Assembly (NCBI RefSeq): GCF_014640635.1
Contig: NZ_BMHI01000001.1
Span: 248,001-312,000, forward strand
Direction of reading: 5' to 3'
Length of the DNA stretch: 64,000 bases
DNA from: Flexivirga endophytica
GTDB lineage: Bacteria > Actinomycetota > Actinomycetes > Actinomycetales > Dermatophilaceae
In this document: in pieces, positions 1 to 8,688 of the stretch
Layout: each line of letters opens with the position of its first letter
How positions within the stretch are numbered: position 1 is the stretch's first letter
The notes under the pieces: model-generated
Seen by the model: the letters and a program-made list of their open reading frames with translations, nothing else
Database searches by the model: none
What the model was told of the DNA's origin: nothing
Position numbers and translations under genes: made by a program

Positions 1-2
1 AC

Positions 3-947
3 CTCCAGGTGCGTCCGGGCGAGGTCTTCGGCGTGCTCGGCCCCAACGGCGCCGGCAAGACGACGATGCTGAGCATGCTCGCGACCCTGCTGCGCATCGA
101 TGCCGGCTCCGCGAGCATCTTCGGTGTCGACGTCCGGAGCGAACCGCACAAGGTGCGGCAACTGATCGGACTGACCGGGCAATACGCCTCGGTCGACGAA
201 AAGCTCACTGCGAGAGAGAATCTCGTGCTCTTCGCCCGTATCCACGGGCAAGGGAGTGCCGCGGCACGGCATACGGCCGACGACCTGCTCGAGCGCTTCG
301 GCCTGACCGACGCCGGTGACCGGCTGCTGGAGAAGTTCTCCGGTGGCATGCGGCGCCGGCTCGACCTCGCGGCGAGCCTGATCTCCTCCCCACCGCTGAT
401 CTTCCTCGACGAGCCGACCACCGGGCTCGACCCGCGGACGCGGGGACAGATGTGGGACACGATCCGCGACCTCGTCCGGCAGGGTTCCACGATCCTGCTC
501 ACGACGCAGTACCTCGACGAGGCCGACCAGCTCGCCGACCGGATCGCCGTGATCGACAAGGGCCGCAAGGTCGCTGAGGGCACCTCGGGGGAGCTCAAGG
601 CGTCCGTCGGCCGGTCGACACTGGCGGTCCGGCTGGCGGATCCGGACGACATGGACGCCGCTGCGCGAGCCGTCGCGCAGGTCCTGGGCCGCCCGGCCAG
701 TCGCACTCCCGAGGCTGCGCGTCTCACCGTGCCGATGGAGCGTGCGGACGACGCCGCCGAGGCACTGATCGCACTGCGTCACGGCGGGATCAGCATTCAG
801 GAGGTCAAGGTCGAGGAACCCACGCTGGACGAGGTGTTCCTGGCACTGACCGGAGCACCCGCCACCGCCGAACCTGAGATTGCCGGCGACGACCGCACGG
901 ACAACGCTGCCCACGCGCAGCACGACCAGATGGAGGTCAGCCGATGA
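3..947 (+). CDS. ABC transporter ATP-binding protein, DrrA type (5' partial)
   Basis: ATPase subunit of a drug/lipid-type ABC exporter, acting on the cytoplasmic face and powering the permease encoded next. Visible in order: Walker A GPNGAGKTT very near the start, signature SGGMRRR, Walker B LIFLDEP with D-loop TTGLD, and TTQYLDEAD where Gln replaces the H-loop His, as in daunorubicin-resistance DrrA proteins. The last ~90 residues form the DrrA-like extra domain ending around VEEPTLDEVFLALTG. The frame is open to the left edge and Walker A is too close to the first GTG (position 9), so the true start lies outside the window. The stop overlaps the permease ATG by 4 bp, so the two are translationally coupled. 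The substrate cannot be told from sequence. Confidence 0.93.
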   Translation, partial: LQVRPGEVFGVLGPNGAGKTTMLSMLATLLRIDAGSASIFGVDVRSEPHKVRQLIGLTGQYASVDEKLTARENLVLFARIHGQGSAAARHTADDLLERFGLTDAGDRLLEKFSGGMRRRLDLAASLISSPPLIFLDEPTTGLDPRTRGQMWDTIRDLVRQGSTILLTTQYLDEADQLADRIAVIDKGRKVAEGTSGELKASVGRSTLAVRLADPDDMDAAARAVAQVLGRPASRTPEAARLTVPMERADDAAEALIALRHGGISIQEVKVEEPTLDEVFLALTGAPATAEPEIAGDDRTDNAAHAQHDQMEVSR

Positions 948-1762
948 CCACGCTCACCTCGACCGGCGACGTCGCGTTGCCCGAGCTGCAGCCACGGGTC
1001 AGCCCGCGCGAGACGCTGCGGCAGATCCTGCTGATGGCCGGTCGCGCCCTGCACAAGATGCGCCGCAACCCGGAGCAGTTCTTCGACGTGACGCTCCAAC
1101 CTCTTTTGTTCACACCTATGTTCGGCTACATCTTCGGTGGTGCCGTCGCCGGAGGAGTGTCGAAGTACTTGCCGATGTTGATCCCCGGCATCCTCGTGCA
1201 GACCGCACTGACGACGTGTATGGCGACCGGCGTGACGCTGCGCGAGGACATGGAGAAGGGTGTCTTCGACCGCTTCAAGTCCCTGCCGATGTCCCGCGTC
1301 GCACCACTCGCCGGTCCTGCGGTGGCCGACACGATCCGCTACACGATCGCCACCACGCTGACCTTCGGGGTCGGCATTGCGATGGGCTACCGGCCCGGTG
1401 GCGGGGTGCTCGGTGTCCTCGGCGCGGGTCTGTTGGTGATCTTCGCGGCCTGGTCACTGTCGTGGGTCTTCACTTTCCTGGGCACCATCATGAAGTCGGC
1501 GCAGGGTTTGCAGGGCATCTCGATGATGGTGCTGTTCCCGCTGACGTTCCTGTCCAACGCCTACGTACCGACGTCGACCATGCCCGACTGGCTGCAGGCG
1601 TTCGTGAAGGTCAACCCGGTGTCGCACGTCGTGTCAGCGCTGCGTTCCCTGGCGAACGACGGCGCCGTCAACGGAGAGGTCGGCTGGGCGCTGCTGGCCT
1701 GTGCGGCGGTGGTCGCGATCTTCGTCCCGCTCGCGGTCCGCGGTTATCGACGTCAGCTCTGA
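944..1762 (+). CDS. ABC-2 type permease, DrrB type
   Basis: Membrane subunit (272 aa) of the exporter whose ATPase is immediately upstream; the ATG overlaps the previous stop (ATGA). The N-terminal ~45 residues are cytoplasmic (RETLRQILLMAGRALHKMRR). About six hydrophobic segments follow, and the FPLTFLSNAYVP stretch typical of the ABC-2 permease family lies before the last pair. Length is normal for the family. Its last 10 bp overlap the 3' end of the convergent regulator gene (stop at 1753). The pair probably exports a hydrophobic compound; whether the neighbouring BTAD regulator controls it is only inference from position. Confidence 0.93.
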   Translation: MTTLTSTGDVALPELQPRVSPRETLRQILLMAGRALHKMRRNPEQFFDVTLQPLLFTPMFGYIFGGAVAGGVSKYLPMLIPGILVQTALTTCMATGVTLREDMEKGVFDRFKSLPMSRVAPLAGPAVADTIRYTIATTLTFGVGIAMGYRPGGGVLGVLGAGLLVIFAAWSLSWVFTFLGTIMKSAQGLQGISMMVLFPLTFLSNAYVPTSTMPDWLQAFVKVNPVSHVVSALRSLANDGAVNGEVGWALLACAAVVAIFVPLAVRGYRRQL

Positions 1763-4700
1763 CGCCAGCTCTGCGGAAGCTCATCGAGCCAGGTGCTGAG
1801 TTGCTTGAGCAACTCGTCGCGGCCGGCGCCGGCATACGTCTTCGTCGCGGAGGCGTATGCCGGCGCGTCCGTCTGTATGGCGAGCTGTTCGGCACGATCG
1901 CGTGACATGGCCGGGGGCGTGCGTGAGACCCCCAGCGCGTCCGAGAGTGCGACGCCTCGTGCGGTGTGCCTGCGCTCAGCGGCGGTCGTGGCGGACGCTG
2001 CGAGCGCGTAGCTCAGTCCGAGCACGGCACCGCCGCACACCGGTAGATCCACTCGGATCACCAGCGAGGTCGGGCTGATGATGTCGGCCGCCACGTCCCG
2101 CAAGGACTCGATCAGCTTGCCCGGGAGCTCGGTGACCGCGTCGAACCGGCCGTTGGCGGCGTGCGAGGCGAGGCAGGCGGCGCGGGCGATCGTCACCCAC
2201 GGCGTGGTGGTCTCTTCGCCGATGAACGGCGCCAGATGAGAACGGGTCTCGGCGTGTTCGACCGCGGCGCGGTAACGGCGGAGGGCCGAGTCGACCTGAC
2301 CGCCGGCGAGCTCCAGCTCGGCGCGGATCGTCAGTCCCATGGTGCCTTCACCGAAGGAGTCCGCCGCCGGATCGAAACCCGCGGCCTGCAATTGGTCCTC
2401 CGCTCCGGACAGGTCATCGCGGTGCAGGCGCAGCGTCGCCAGCATCCACCGGATCGAGGTGATGTCGCCCTGTGCGCCAAAGCGTGCCAACAGCGGCAGC
2501 ACGCGCTCGGCCATCGCCTCGGCCTCCGCGTATTCGCCCAGGGACGAGGCGAGCTCGGCGACTCGAGACTGGTTGACGAGGGTGCCCCAGAGACTCGACA
2601 TCATCGCCTCGTCCTGCACGCCCCGGCGCGCGGTCTGCAGTGCCTCCGTCACGCGACCGTCGTTCTCCAGGATGTGCGATGCGAGCAGTATGGCGGTGGC
2701 TCGCAGCATCGGGTCGGCGGAGTCGGCCAGCTCGAGCGCCCGATCGGCATCGAGGACCCGAGCGCCGATCGGGAGCCGGCCACCGCTGTCCGTGACGAGT
2801 CGCCCCAACGCCTCGACGACACCTGTCCGGCTCGCCGGAGGGAGGCGCTGCACGAGCACCAGCGCGCGCAGGCCGGTCGGGTTGCCGACGATGGTGAGAT
2901 TGACCGTGGCGAGGACCAGTGCTTGACGAGTGATCTCGACGTCGTCCGGGTCCGGCCGGTAATGGCTGATCACCCGGACCGCGTCGGCGGCCGGTCCGAA
3001 GACCTGCTCGTGGCGCGACTGGACCGACCACAATGCGGCCAGCGCACCGAAGAGCGCAGCCGTTCCGGCCGGGTCCTCGCGATCCACGGCCGCGCGCAGT
3101 GCCGCGGCGAGGTTGTCCTCCTCGGCGAGCAGGAACGCCAGCGCATCGTCCGGCGCCGGACCGAAGAGCACGGGCCCGTGCGTGCGGGCGGCTCCGGCGG
3201 CCCACACGATGACTGCGCGGAGCGCTGCCTCGGTGCAGTCGGTGCGCTTGAGTTGTTCGGCACCGAACTCGCGCACCGTCTCCAGCATCCGGAAACGGGG
3301 CCGGCTGTCGCGGTCCGCGCGGCGCAGCAGTGACTGGTCGACCAGGTGCTCGACGATGTCCACGGGGTCGCCGGCGGTCGAGCCGGCCTTGGCGAGCACA
3401 TCGCCCGCGGCCTCGAGATCGAAGCCGTCGGCGAAGACCGAGAGTATGGCGAGAGCCTCCTGCTCGGGCCTGCCCAGCAGCTGCCAGCTCCAGTCGATGA
3501 CCGCCTGCAGGGTGCGATGCCGGTCAGGTGCGTCCCGAGCGCCGCGGTTGAGCAGGGCGAAGCGATCGCCGAGCCGATGCTCGATCTGCTGCACGGACAG
3601 GACATTGGTGCGTGCCGCGGCGAGCTCGAGGGCCAACGGCAGTCCGTCGAGACGGGCGCACAGGCGGCGTACGACGTCGTCGGGCAACTCGATGCCCGGC
3701 CGCACCGCCCGGGCACGTTGTGTGAAGAGCTCGACCGCGATGTCCGGGTCGAGTTCGGCCAGCGGGTAGGTGGTCTCGGAGGACAGTCCCAGTGGGGCGC
3801 GTGTGGTGGTGAGGATGTGCAGGTCGGGCAGCATCGCCACGAGAGCACTGACCAGGCGGACGGCCCCGTCGAGGACGTGCTCGCAGTTGTCCAGCACCAA
3901 CAGGGCCGAACCGCCGGAGAGGTTGCGCGCTATCGCGGTGGTCAGGTCCGTGGGTGCCTCTGTGGCGCGCCCGGCGCGCGTGCTCACCCCGGTCACTCCG
4001 AGTGCGGAGGCCACCTCGGCCACCACCCGGTCCGGGTCGGTGACGCCCGCCAGCCCGACGAACTGCACGGATCGTTGCAGTGCTCGACGGCTGACGGCGT
4101 GTGCCAGCCGGGTCTTGCCGAGTCCGCCCGGTCCGAGGATGGAGGTCACCCGAGCGCTCTGGGTCAGTGCCGTGAGCGCGTCGATGTCGTCATCCCGGCC
4201 GAGCAGGGGATTGGGGTCGTGCTCGACACCGGTGCGGACCTGCGGGCGGTCGCTGTCCAACAGCTCGCGGTGGACGGCCTGTAGTGCCGGCCCGGGATCG
4301 GTGCCGAGTTCGTCACGCAACGAACGGCGGTGGTGTTCATAGCGATCCAGCGCCGTCGCACGGGATCCGGTGGCCGCCTCGGACCGCAGCAGGGCGGCGA
4401 GGACGGCTTCGTCGCGGGGCGTGTCCTCGAGGCAGGAGGCGAGCAACTCTCGGGCCTCGGCGTGGCGGCCGACGGCCGTCAACGCCAGCCCGCGTTCGCG
4501 ACGCAGGAGGATCAGGTGGGGCAGCGAGTCCTGCCGCAGGCGCTGCACCGGATCGTCCGCGTTGGCCGCCGCATCGAGATCGTCGACGGTCGGCTCCGGC
4601 CACAGTGCAAGGCCGGCGTCGGCGTGCGCGAGTGCCGCTGCTGCGTCGCCCTCGCGCGCGGCCCTGCGGGTGGCCGATGCGCGCAGGCGGAGCGCGGTCG

Positions 4701-4980
4701 CGTCGATCTCCTCCTCGTCGAGCGCGAGACGGTAGCCGGTCGGTGTGCTGCTGATGACGTCGTGGCCGAGCGCCGACCGGGCGCGCGACACCAGGACTTG
4801 GAGGGCTTTGTTCGGGTGCTCGGGGCGCTGCTGGGGCCAGAGTTCGTCGATGAGCCGGCCACTGCTCACGCCGGTGCGCAGATCGGCGGACAGACACGCG
4901 GTCAGGCGTCCGATCGCCACGCTCTTGATGGGTGTGCCGTCGAAGGAGACCTCCGGCAGCACGATCAATCGGACACTCAC
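1753..4980 (-). CDS. BTAD-domain transcriptional regulator with NTPase and TPR-like region (AfsR/SARP-related)
   Basis: Large (1075 aa) regulator. The N-terminus (~1-95) is an OmpR-like winged helix (GRLIDELWPQQRPEHPNKAL, then a GYRL strand). A bacterial transcriptional activation domain follows at about 100-240 (ALDRYEHHRRSLRDELGTDP is diagnostic). Next is a STAND/NB-ARC-type ATPase with Walker A ILGPGGLGKTR near 280 and Walker B LLVLDNCEHVL. The remaining ~500 residues are helical and TPR-like. Such proteins are ATP-dependent one-component activators; the ligand is unknown. The gene stands alone on the minus strand. Its start faces the leader-peptide region at 5087, and its 3' end overlaps the ABC permease gene by 10 bp. 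Confidence 0.9.
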   Translation of the reverse strand: MSVRLIVLPEVSFDGTPIKSVAIGRLTACLSADLRTGVSSGRLIDELWPQQRPEHPNKALQVLVSRARSALGHDVISSTPTGYRLALDEEEIDATALRLRASATRRAAREGDAAAALAHADAGLALWPEPTVDDLDAAANADDPVQRLRQDSLPHLILLRRERGLALTAVGRHAEARELLASCLEDTPRDEAVLAALLRSEAATGSRATALDRYEHHRRSLRDELGTDPGPALQAVHRELLDSDRPQVRTGVEHDPNPLLGRDDDIDALTALTQSARVTSILGPGGLGKTRLAHAVSRRALQRSVQFVGLAGVTDPDRVVAEVASALGVTGVSTRAGRATEAPTDLTTAIARNLSGGSALLVLDNCEHVLDGAVRLVSALVAMLPDLHILTTTRAPLGLSSETTYPLAELDPDIAVELFTQRARAVRPGIELPDDVVRRLCARLDGLPLALELAAARTNVLSVQQIEHRLGDRFALLNRGARDAPDRHRTLQAVIDWSWQLLGRPEQEALAILSVFADGFDLEAAGDVLAKAGSTAGDPVDIVEHLVDQSLLRRADRDSRPRFRMLETVREFGAEQLKRTDCTEAALRAVIVWAAGAARTHGPVLFGPAPDDALAFLLAEEDNLAAALRAAVDREDPAGTAALFGALAALWSVQSRHEQVFGPAADAVRVISHYRPDPDDVEITRQALVLATVNLTIVGNPTGLRALVLVQRLPPASRTGVVEALGRLVTDSGGRLPIGARVLDADRALELADSADPMLRATAILLASHILENDGRVTEALQTARRGVQDEAMMSSLWGTLVNQSRVAELASSLGEYAEAEAMAERVLPLLARFGAQGDITSIRWMLATLRLHRDDLSGAEDQLQAAGFDPAADSFGEGTMGLTIRAELELAGGQVDSALRRYRAAVEHAETRSHLAPFIGEETTTPWVTIARAACLASHAANGRFDAVTELPGKLIESLRDVAADIISPTSLVIRVDLPVCGGAVLGLSYALAASATTAAERRHTARGVALSDALGVSRTPPAMSRDRAEQLAIQTDAPAYASATKTYAGAGRDELLKQLSTWLDELPQSWRQS

Positions 4981-5086
4981 TCTCTGAGCCTAATAGGCGC
5001 GGGTCTCGCCGTACGTCACAGTCGCATCATCCAAATGATGAGATTTGGGTATCGAAGAGCGGACGCTGAGGCGTAGCTTTGGCTAC
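4981..5086. promoter_or_regulatory. Divergent promoter region with a small dyad
   Basis: Intergenic stretch between the start of the BTAD regulator (minus strand) and the short leader ORF at 5087. It contains an inverted repeat CATCAT-CCAA-ATGATG at 5025-5040 and is richer in A/T than its surroundings, as expected for divergent promoters. No convincing -35/-10 pair can be assigned by eye. The dyad could be an operator for the regulator or for the leader transcript; this is inference. Confidence 0.35.
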
Positions 5087-5131
5087 ATGAAGCGGAGCCT
5101 CATCCTCATCGGCTGCCGCGGCGAGCTCTAG
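5087..5131 (+). CDS. Putative branched-chain amino acid leader peptide (14 aa)
   Basis: ATG-initiated mini-ORF encoding MKRSLILIGCRGEL. Four consecutive branched-chain codons (Leu-Ile-Leu-Ile) sit in its middle, as in attenuator leader peptides upstream of actinobacterial ilv/leu genes, which share an M-(R/K)-x-x-I/L-L-V/I-L/I-G pattern. Its last codons overlap the left arm of a 10-bp perfect inverted repeat, and a competing stem follows (see next entry), the arrangement expected for ribosome-stalling control. No clear Shine-Dalgarno precedes it. The odd point is distance: leuB begins almost 400 bp downstream and a strong hairpin at 5409 lies between. Confidence 0.5.
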   Translation: MKRSLILIGCRGEL

Positions 5132-5185
5132 GTCAGCACCTCGCCGCGGAGATCCCGCGCTGCGCTGACGACTCGCCAAACTTTT
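5116..5185 (+). promoter_or_regulatory. Mutually exclusive hairpins, attenuator-like
   Basis: CCGCGGCGAG (5116-5125, inside the leader peptide end) pairs perfectly with CTCGCCGCGG (5140-5149). The second arm overlaps an alternative stem made of GTCAGC (5132-5137) with GCTGAC (5164-5169) plus an inner CGCGG/CCGCG (5145-5149 with 5155-5159). The alternative structure is followed by AAACTTTT at 5178-5185. This is the classical pause/anti-terminator versus terminator layout. Seen directly: the complementarities. Inferred: that stalling at the Leu-Ile codons selects between them. Confidence 0.5.
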
Positions 5186-5256
5186 CGCACTTCCGCCCGG
5201 CCTGGTTCCACACGGGGGAGCACCGTGGCCGCGCATTTCACGTGAAGGACCGCATC

Positions 5257-5319
5257 ATGACCGAAGAACAGCTCGAAACCCGACGCGCTCTGCAGGAGTC
5301 CATGGACCTCCGGGACTGA
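5257..5319 (+). CDS. Possible 20-aa small protein of unknown function
   Basis: ATG ORF encoding MTEEQLETRRALQESMDLRD, preceded at good distance by AAGGA (GTGAAGGACCGCATC before the ATG). It lies between the leader-peptide region and a strong hairpin at 5409-5439, so it could be a tiny structural gene of the leader transcript. Just after its stop is an imperfect inverted repeat (GCGGGAAT at 5338-5345 with ATTCCCGC at 5362-5369). The peptide is charged, probably helical, with no signal or membrane segment. I do not recognise it, and it could be chance. Confidence 0.25.
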   Translation: MTEEQLETRRALQESMDLRD

Positions 5320-5408
5320 CCGCGTCGCAATAGACGTGCGGGAATCGTCGGGTGTTGGCGAATTCCCGCGCACCGCATCGTGTTCAGCGCTCGATGCATT
5401 CTCCTAAA

Positions 5409-5439
5409 AGGGCCCCGATCGTGATCCGGTCGGGGCCCT
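5409..5439 (+). terminator. GC-rich hairpin before leuB
   Basis: AGGGCCCCGA (5409-5418) pairs perfectly with TCGGGGCCCT (5430-5439) around an 11-nt loop. No T-tract follows, so it may be a Rho-assisted terminator or an attenuating hairpin of the leader transcript; leuB starts 79 bp further on. The interval 4981-5517 holds no other recognisable gene. Confidence 0.5.
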
Positions 5440-5517
5440 GGTGCGTCTCGCGTCGGCCGATGTCCGACATACAAGATTCCAATATCGAATGACGAGACGT
5501 CGCCCTACCCTGAACGT

Positions 5518-6573
5518 ATGACGACAGCTCCCACGCAGCACATCAATCTGGCGGTCATCGGCGGCGACGGCATCGGGCCGGAAGTCGTCGCCGAGGGGCT
5601 CAAGGTCCTCGACGCGGTGTCCGACGCGAAGGTCGAACGCACGGAGTACGACCTGGGCGCGCAGCGGTGGCACGCCACCGGAGAGACGCTGCCGGACGGT
5701 GTACTCGAGGAGCTGCGCGGCCACGACGCGATCCTGCTCGGTGCTATTGGTGACCCGACGGTGCCCAGCGGCGTGCTGGAACGGAACCTGTTGTTGCGTC
5801 TGCGGTTCGAGCTCGACCACTACATCAACCTGCGGCCCTCGAAGCTGTTCCCCGGCACGTCGTCCCCGTTGGACATCGCCAGGGTGGCACCGGACGGCAT
5901 CGACTTCGTCGTGGTGCGCGAGGGCACCGAAGGCCCTTACACCGGCAACGGTGGCGCGCTGCGCGTCGGCACGCCGCACGAACTCGCGACCGAGGTCAGT
6001 GTCAACACCCGCTTCGGCGCCGAGCGCGCGGTCCGGGACGCCTTCGCCCGGGCCCAGGCTCGCGAGCGCAAGAAGCTCACCCTGGTGCACAAGCACAACG
6101 TGCTCACCCACGCCGGTCACCTGTGGCGACGCACCGTCGAGGAAGTGGGAGCCGAGTTCCCCGAGGTACAGACCGATTACGCGCATGTGGACGCTGCGAC
6201 GATCTACCTGACGACGGACCCAGGGCGGTTCGACGTCATCGTCACCGACAACCTCTTCGGCGACATCATCACCGACCTCGCGGCAGCGGTCACCGGCGGC
6301 ATCGGCCTGGCGGCATCGGGCAACATCAACCCCGACCGCACCGCGCCCAGCATGTTCGAGCCGGTGCACGGATCGGCCCCGGACATCGCCGGCAAGGGCA
6401 TCGCGGACCCGACCGCCGCGATCCTGTCGGTCGGTCTGATGCTCGCCCACCTCGGGCACGATGCCGACGCCCAACGGGTCCAGGACGCCGTCTCGGCCGA
6501 CCTCGCCGAGCGGGGAAGCACGCCCCGGTCCACCACCGAGGTCGGCGACGCGATCGCGGCCCGACTCGGGTAG
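5518..6573 (+). CDS. leuB: 3-isopropylmalate dehydrogenase
   Basis: Oxidatively decarboxylates 3-isopropylmalate to 2-oxoisocaproate (leucine biosynthesis) using NAD+ and Mg2+/Mn2+. At 351 aa it has the normal length of the actinobacterial type. Motifs: [11 protein letters not shown] at the N-terminus, substrate Arg loop [26 protein letters not shown], the catalytic Lys region LVHKHNVL, metal-binding Asp segment [14 protein letters not shown], and [16 protein letters not shown] near the end. ATG start. It is followed after 116 bp by ilvE, its usual actinobacterial partner. The upstream leader/hairpin region suggests attenuation by branched-chain amino acids. Confidence 0.97.
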   Translation: MTTAPTQHINLAVIGGDGIGPEVVAEGLKVLDAVSDAKVERTEYDLGAQRWHATGETLPDGVLEELRGHDAILLGAIGDPTVPSGVLERNLLLRLRFELDHYINLRPSKLFPGTSSPLDIARVAPDGIDFVVVREGTEGPYTGNGGALRVGTPHELATEVSVNTRFGAERAVRDAFARAQARERKKLTLVHKHNVLTHAGHLWRRTVEEVGAEFPEVQTDYAHVDAATIYLTTDPGRFDVIVTDNLFGDIITDLAAAVTGGIGLAASGNINPDRTAPSMFEPVHGSAPDIAGKGIADPTAAILSVGLMLAHLGHDADAQRVQDAVSADLAERGSTPRSTTEVGDAIAARLG

Positions 6574-6689
6574 CACGCGCGGCCCGGAAAGCCTGTGGCC
6601 CACGTCACCACCGCGTGCGAGCGGTCGGTGGCGTGGGCCTACGCTATTGCTTGGAAGTCCAACCAAAAGAGAGTTATCCGGAGGAAGTC

Positions 6690-7790
6690 ATGGGCCTGCA
6701 GTTCACGGTCACCGAGCGGACCGACCGCGTGAGCGAAGCCGACCGTGCGAAGGTCCTGGCGGACCCGGGTTTCGGCAACCACTTCAGCGACCACATGGTC
6801 CGGATCGAGTGGGATTCCGAGGCGGGCTGGCATGACGCGGGCGTCGCGGCATACGGCCCGTTCCAGCTGGACCCGGCAGCCGCCGTCCTGCACTACGCGC
6901 AGGAGATCTTCGAGGGCATGAAGGCCTACCGGCACGCCGACGGCTCGGTCTGGACCTTCCGCCCCGAGGCGAATGCCGCCCGATTCGCCCGCAGCGCAAC
7001 GCGATTGGCACTCCCGGTGTTGCCGGAGGAGGACTTCGTCCAATCGCTCAAGGAGCTCGTCGCGGTCGACAAGGCGTGGGTGCCCGAGGCTGGCGACGGT
7101 GGCGAGGCATCCCTCTACCTGCGGCCCTTCATGTTCGCGTCCGAGGCGTTCCTCGGGGTGCGGCCGGCCAGGAAGGTCACCTACGCGGTCATCGCGTCCC
7201 CGGCGGGCGCCTACTTCGGCGGCGACGGCGTCAAGGCGATCAACCTCTGGATCTCCACCGACTACGCCCGCGCCGGCGAAGGTGGCACCGGCGGTGCCAA
7301 GTGCGGTGGCAACTACGCGTCCTCGCTGGCCGGCCAGCTCGAAGGCATCGCGGCCGGCTGCGACCAGGCAGTGTTCCTGGACTCCTCGACGCACACCTAC
7401 ATCGAAGAGCTCGGCGGCATGAACCTCTTCCTGGTCTACAAGGACGGCCGCATCGTCACGCCCGAGCTCACCGGCTCGATCCTGGAGGGTGTCACCCGCA
7501 GCTCGATCCTCGAACTGGCCAAGGACCTCGGCCTCTCGCCCGAGGAGCGGCGCATCCCGATCCAGGAGTGGAAGGACGCCGCCGAAAGTGGCGAGCTCGC
7601 CGAGGTGTTCGCGTGCGGGACCGCCGCCGTCGTCACCCCGGTCGGCGAGTTGCGCTGGGACGGCGGGTCCTGCGACCACCGCCGTGACGGTCACGTCGAC
7701 GAGGTCGCCGGCAAGATCCGCTCCACGCTGCTGGACATCCAGTACGGCCGGGTCGAGGACACCCACGGCTGGCTGACCCGTCTCGCGTAA
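6690..7790 (+). CDS. ilvE: Branched-chain amino acid aminotransferase
   Basis: PLP enzyme (366 aa) making the final transamination to Leu, Ile and Val. The start is fixed by GGAGGA at 6680-6685, six bases before the ATG at 6690; the longer open frame upstream runs inside leuB and is ignored. Fold-type IV features: QEIFEGMKAYR near residue 80, RPEANAARFARSATRL, the PLP-lysine segment GAKCGGNYASSL, the phosphate-binding SILEGVTRSSIL, and VFACGTAAVVTPVG near the end. Lies downstream of leuB in the conserved actinobacterial order leuB-ilvE-cimA. Confidence 0.97.
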   Translation: MGLQFTVTERTDRVSEADRAKVLADPGFGNHFSDHMVRIEWDSEAGWHDAGVAAYGPFQLDPAAAVLHYAQEIFEGMKAYRHADGSVWTFRPEANAARFARSATRLALPVLPEEDFVQSLKELVAVDKAWVPEAGDGGEASLYLRPFMFASEAFLGVRPARKVTYAVIASPAGAYFGGDGVKAINLWISTDYARAGEGGTGGAKCGGNYASSLAGQLEGIAAGCDQAVFLDSSTHTYIEELGGMNLFLVYKDGRIVTPELTGSILEGVTRSSILELAKDLGLSPEERRIPIQEWKDAAESGELAEVFACGTAAVVTPVGELRWDGGSCDHRRDGHVDEVAGKIRSTLLDIQYGRVEDTHGWLTRLA

Positions 7791-7821
7791 CTCACGTCGG
7801 ACCGATTCCCGGGGGTCTCAC

Positions 7822-8688
7822 ATCTTCCCGAAGCTCGTCGCGAGCGACCTGGACGGCACCCTGCTGCGACCGGACGCGACGGTGTCACCACGCACCGCAG
7901 CGGCTTGGTCGCGGCTGCCCGAGATCGGCGTCGAGTCGGTCGTGGTGACCGCACGACCACCGCGGTGGCTGCACGCGCTGGAGGCGGTCGTCGGCGACCA
8001 CGGCGTCGCGATCTGCGCCAACGGCGCGTTCGTGTACGACGTGCCCGGTCGCACCGTCCGGCAGGCCCATCCCATCGAGCACGCGCAGGTGCTCGAGATC
8101 GCCGAAGTGTTGCGGGGGAGCTTCCCGGGCATCGGCTTCATGGCCGAGCTCGCGACCGGCGTGCACATGGAGCCCGACTATCCGGGCGCCGACACCGAAT
8201 GGCTGCCGGAGGTCGGCGTCGAATGGCTCCCGGACGGATCCGTGCGGGCGCCCGTCGAGGAGCTGGACCCGAACGCCGTCGTCGGCAAGTTGCTGGCCCG
8301 GCGTGAAGTCCTGGACGACGAGCGCTTCGTGTCCGCCGTGAGCCGGGTCCTGGGCGATCGCGCCGTCGTCGCACAGTCGCATCACGGCGGTCCCGCCGAG
8401 ATCTCGGCACCTGGAGTCACCAAGGCGAGCGGCCTGCAGCACTGGTGCGACTCCCTCGGCATCGACGCCACCGAGGTGTGGGCGTTCGGGGACATGCCGA
8501 ACGACCTGCCGATGCTGCGCTGGGCGGGCACGTCATACGCGATGGCGAACGGTCACCCCGACGTGATCGCCGCCGCTGACCGGCTGTGTGACAGCAACGC
8601 CGAGGACGGCGTCGCCCGCGTGCTGGAAACGCTCCAGCCGGGATCAGGGGGCTCGGCGCAGGCTGATGATGCCCGGTCGCGTCCGTAG
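7822..8688 (+). CDS. HAD-superfamily (Cof-like) hydrolase with apparent non-canonical start
   Basis: Probable sugar- or nucleotide-phosphate phosphatase. HAD motif I is DLDGTLL (codons from 7846), a Cof-type cap follows, and motif III/IV is VWAFGDMPNDLPML near the C-terminus. The start is odd. The frame opens after a TGA at 7774 and has no ATG, GTG or TTG before motif I; the first normal start, GTG at 7882, would remove the catalytic Asp. The best fit is an ATC codon at 7822 preceded by GGGGG at 7811-7815 (spacing 6), giving 288 aa. Alternatives are a sequencing error in the start codon or an inactive protein. Its last 45 bp overlap the convergent sugar transferase gene. Confidence 0.8.
   Translation: MFPKLVASDLDGTLLRPDATVSPRTAAAWSRLPEIGVESVVVTARPPRWLHALEAVVGDHGVAICANGAFVYDVPGRTVRQAHPIEHAQVLEIAEVLRGSFPGIGFMAELATGVHMEPDYPGADTEWLPEVGVEWLPDGSVRAPVEELDPNAVVGKLLARREVLDDERFVSAVSRVLGDRAVVAQSHHGGPAEISAPGVTKASGLQHWCDSLGIDATEVWAFGDMPNDLPMLRWAGTSYAMANGHPDVIAAADRLCDSNAEDGVARVLETLQPGSGGSAQADDARSRP

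Noticed and set aside
5020-5480. Minus-strand ORFs of 69-81 codons in the leader region
   Set aside because: Compositional shadows without start signals; the region is better explained by hairpins and mini-ORFs on the plus strand.
6123-6689. Fusion of leuB-region sequence to ilvE
   Set aside because: The open frame upstream of 6690 runs out of frame through leuB; a proper ribosome binding site and family start are at 6690.
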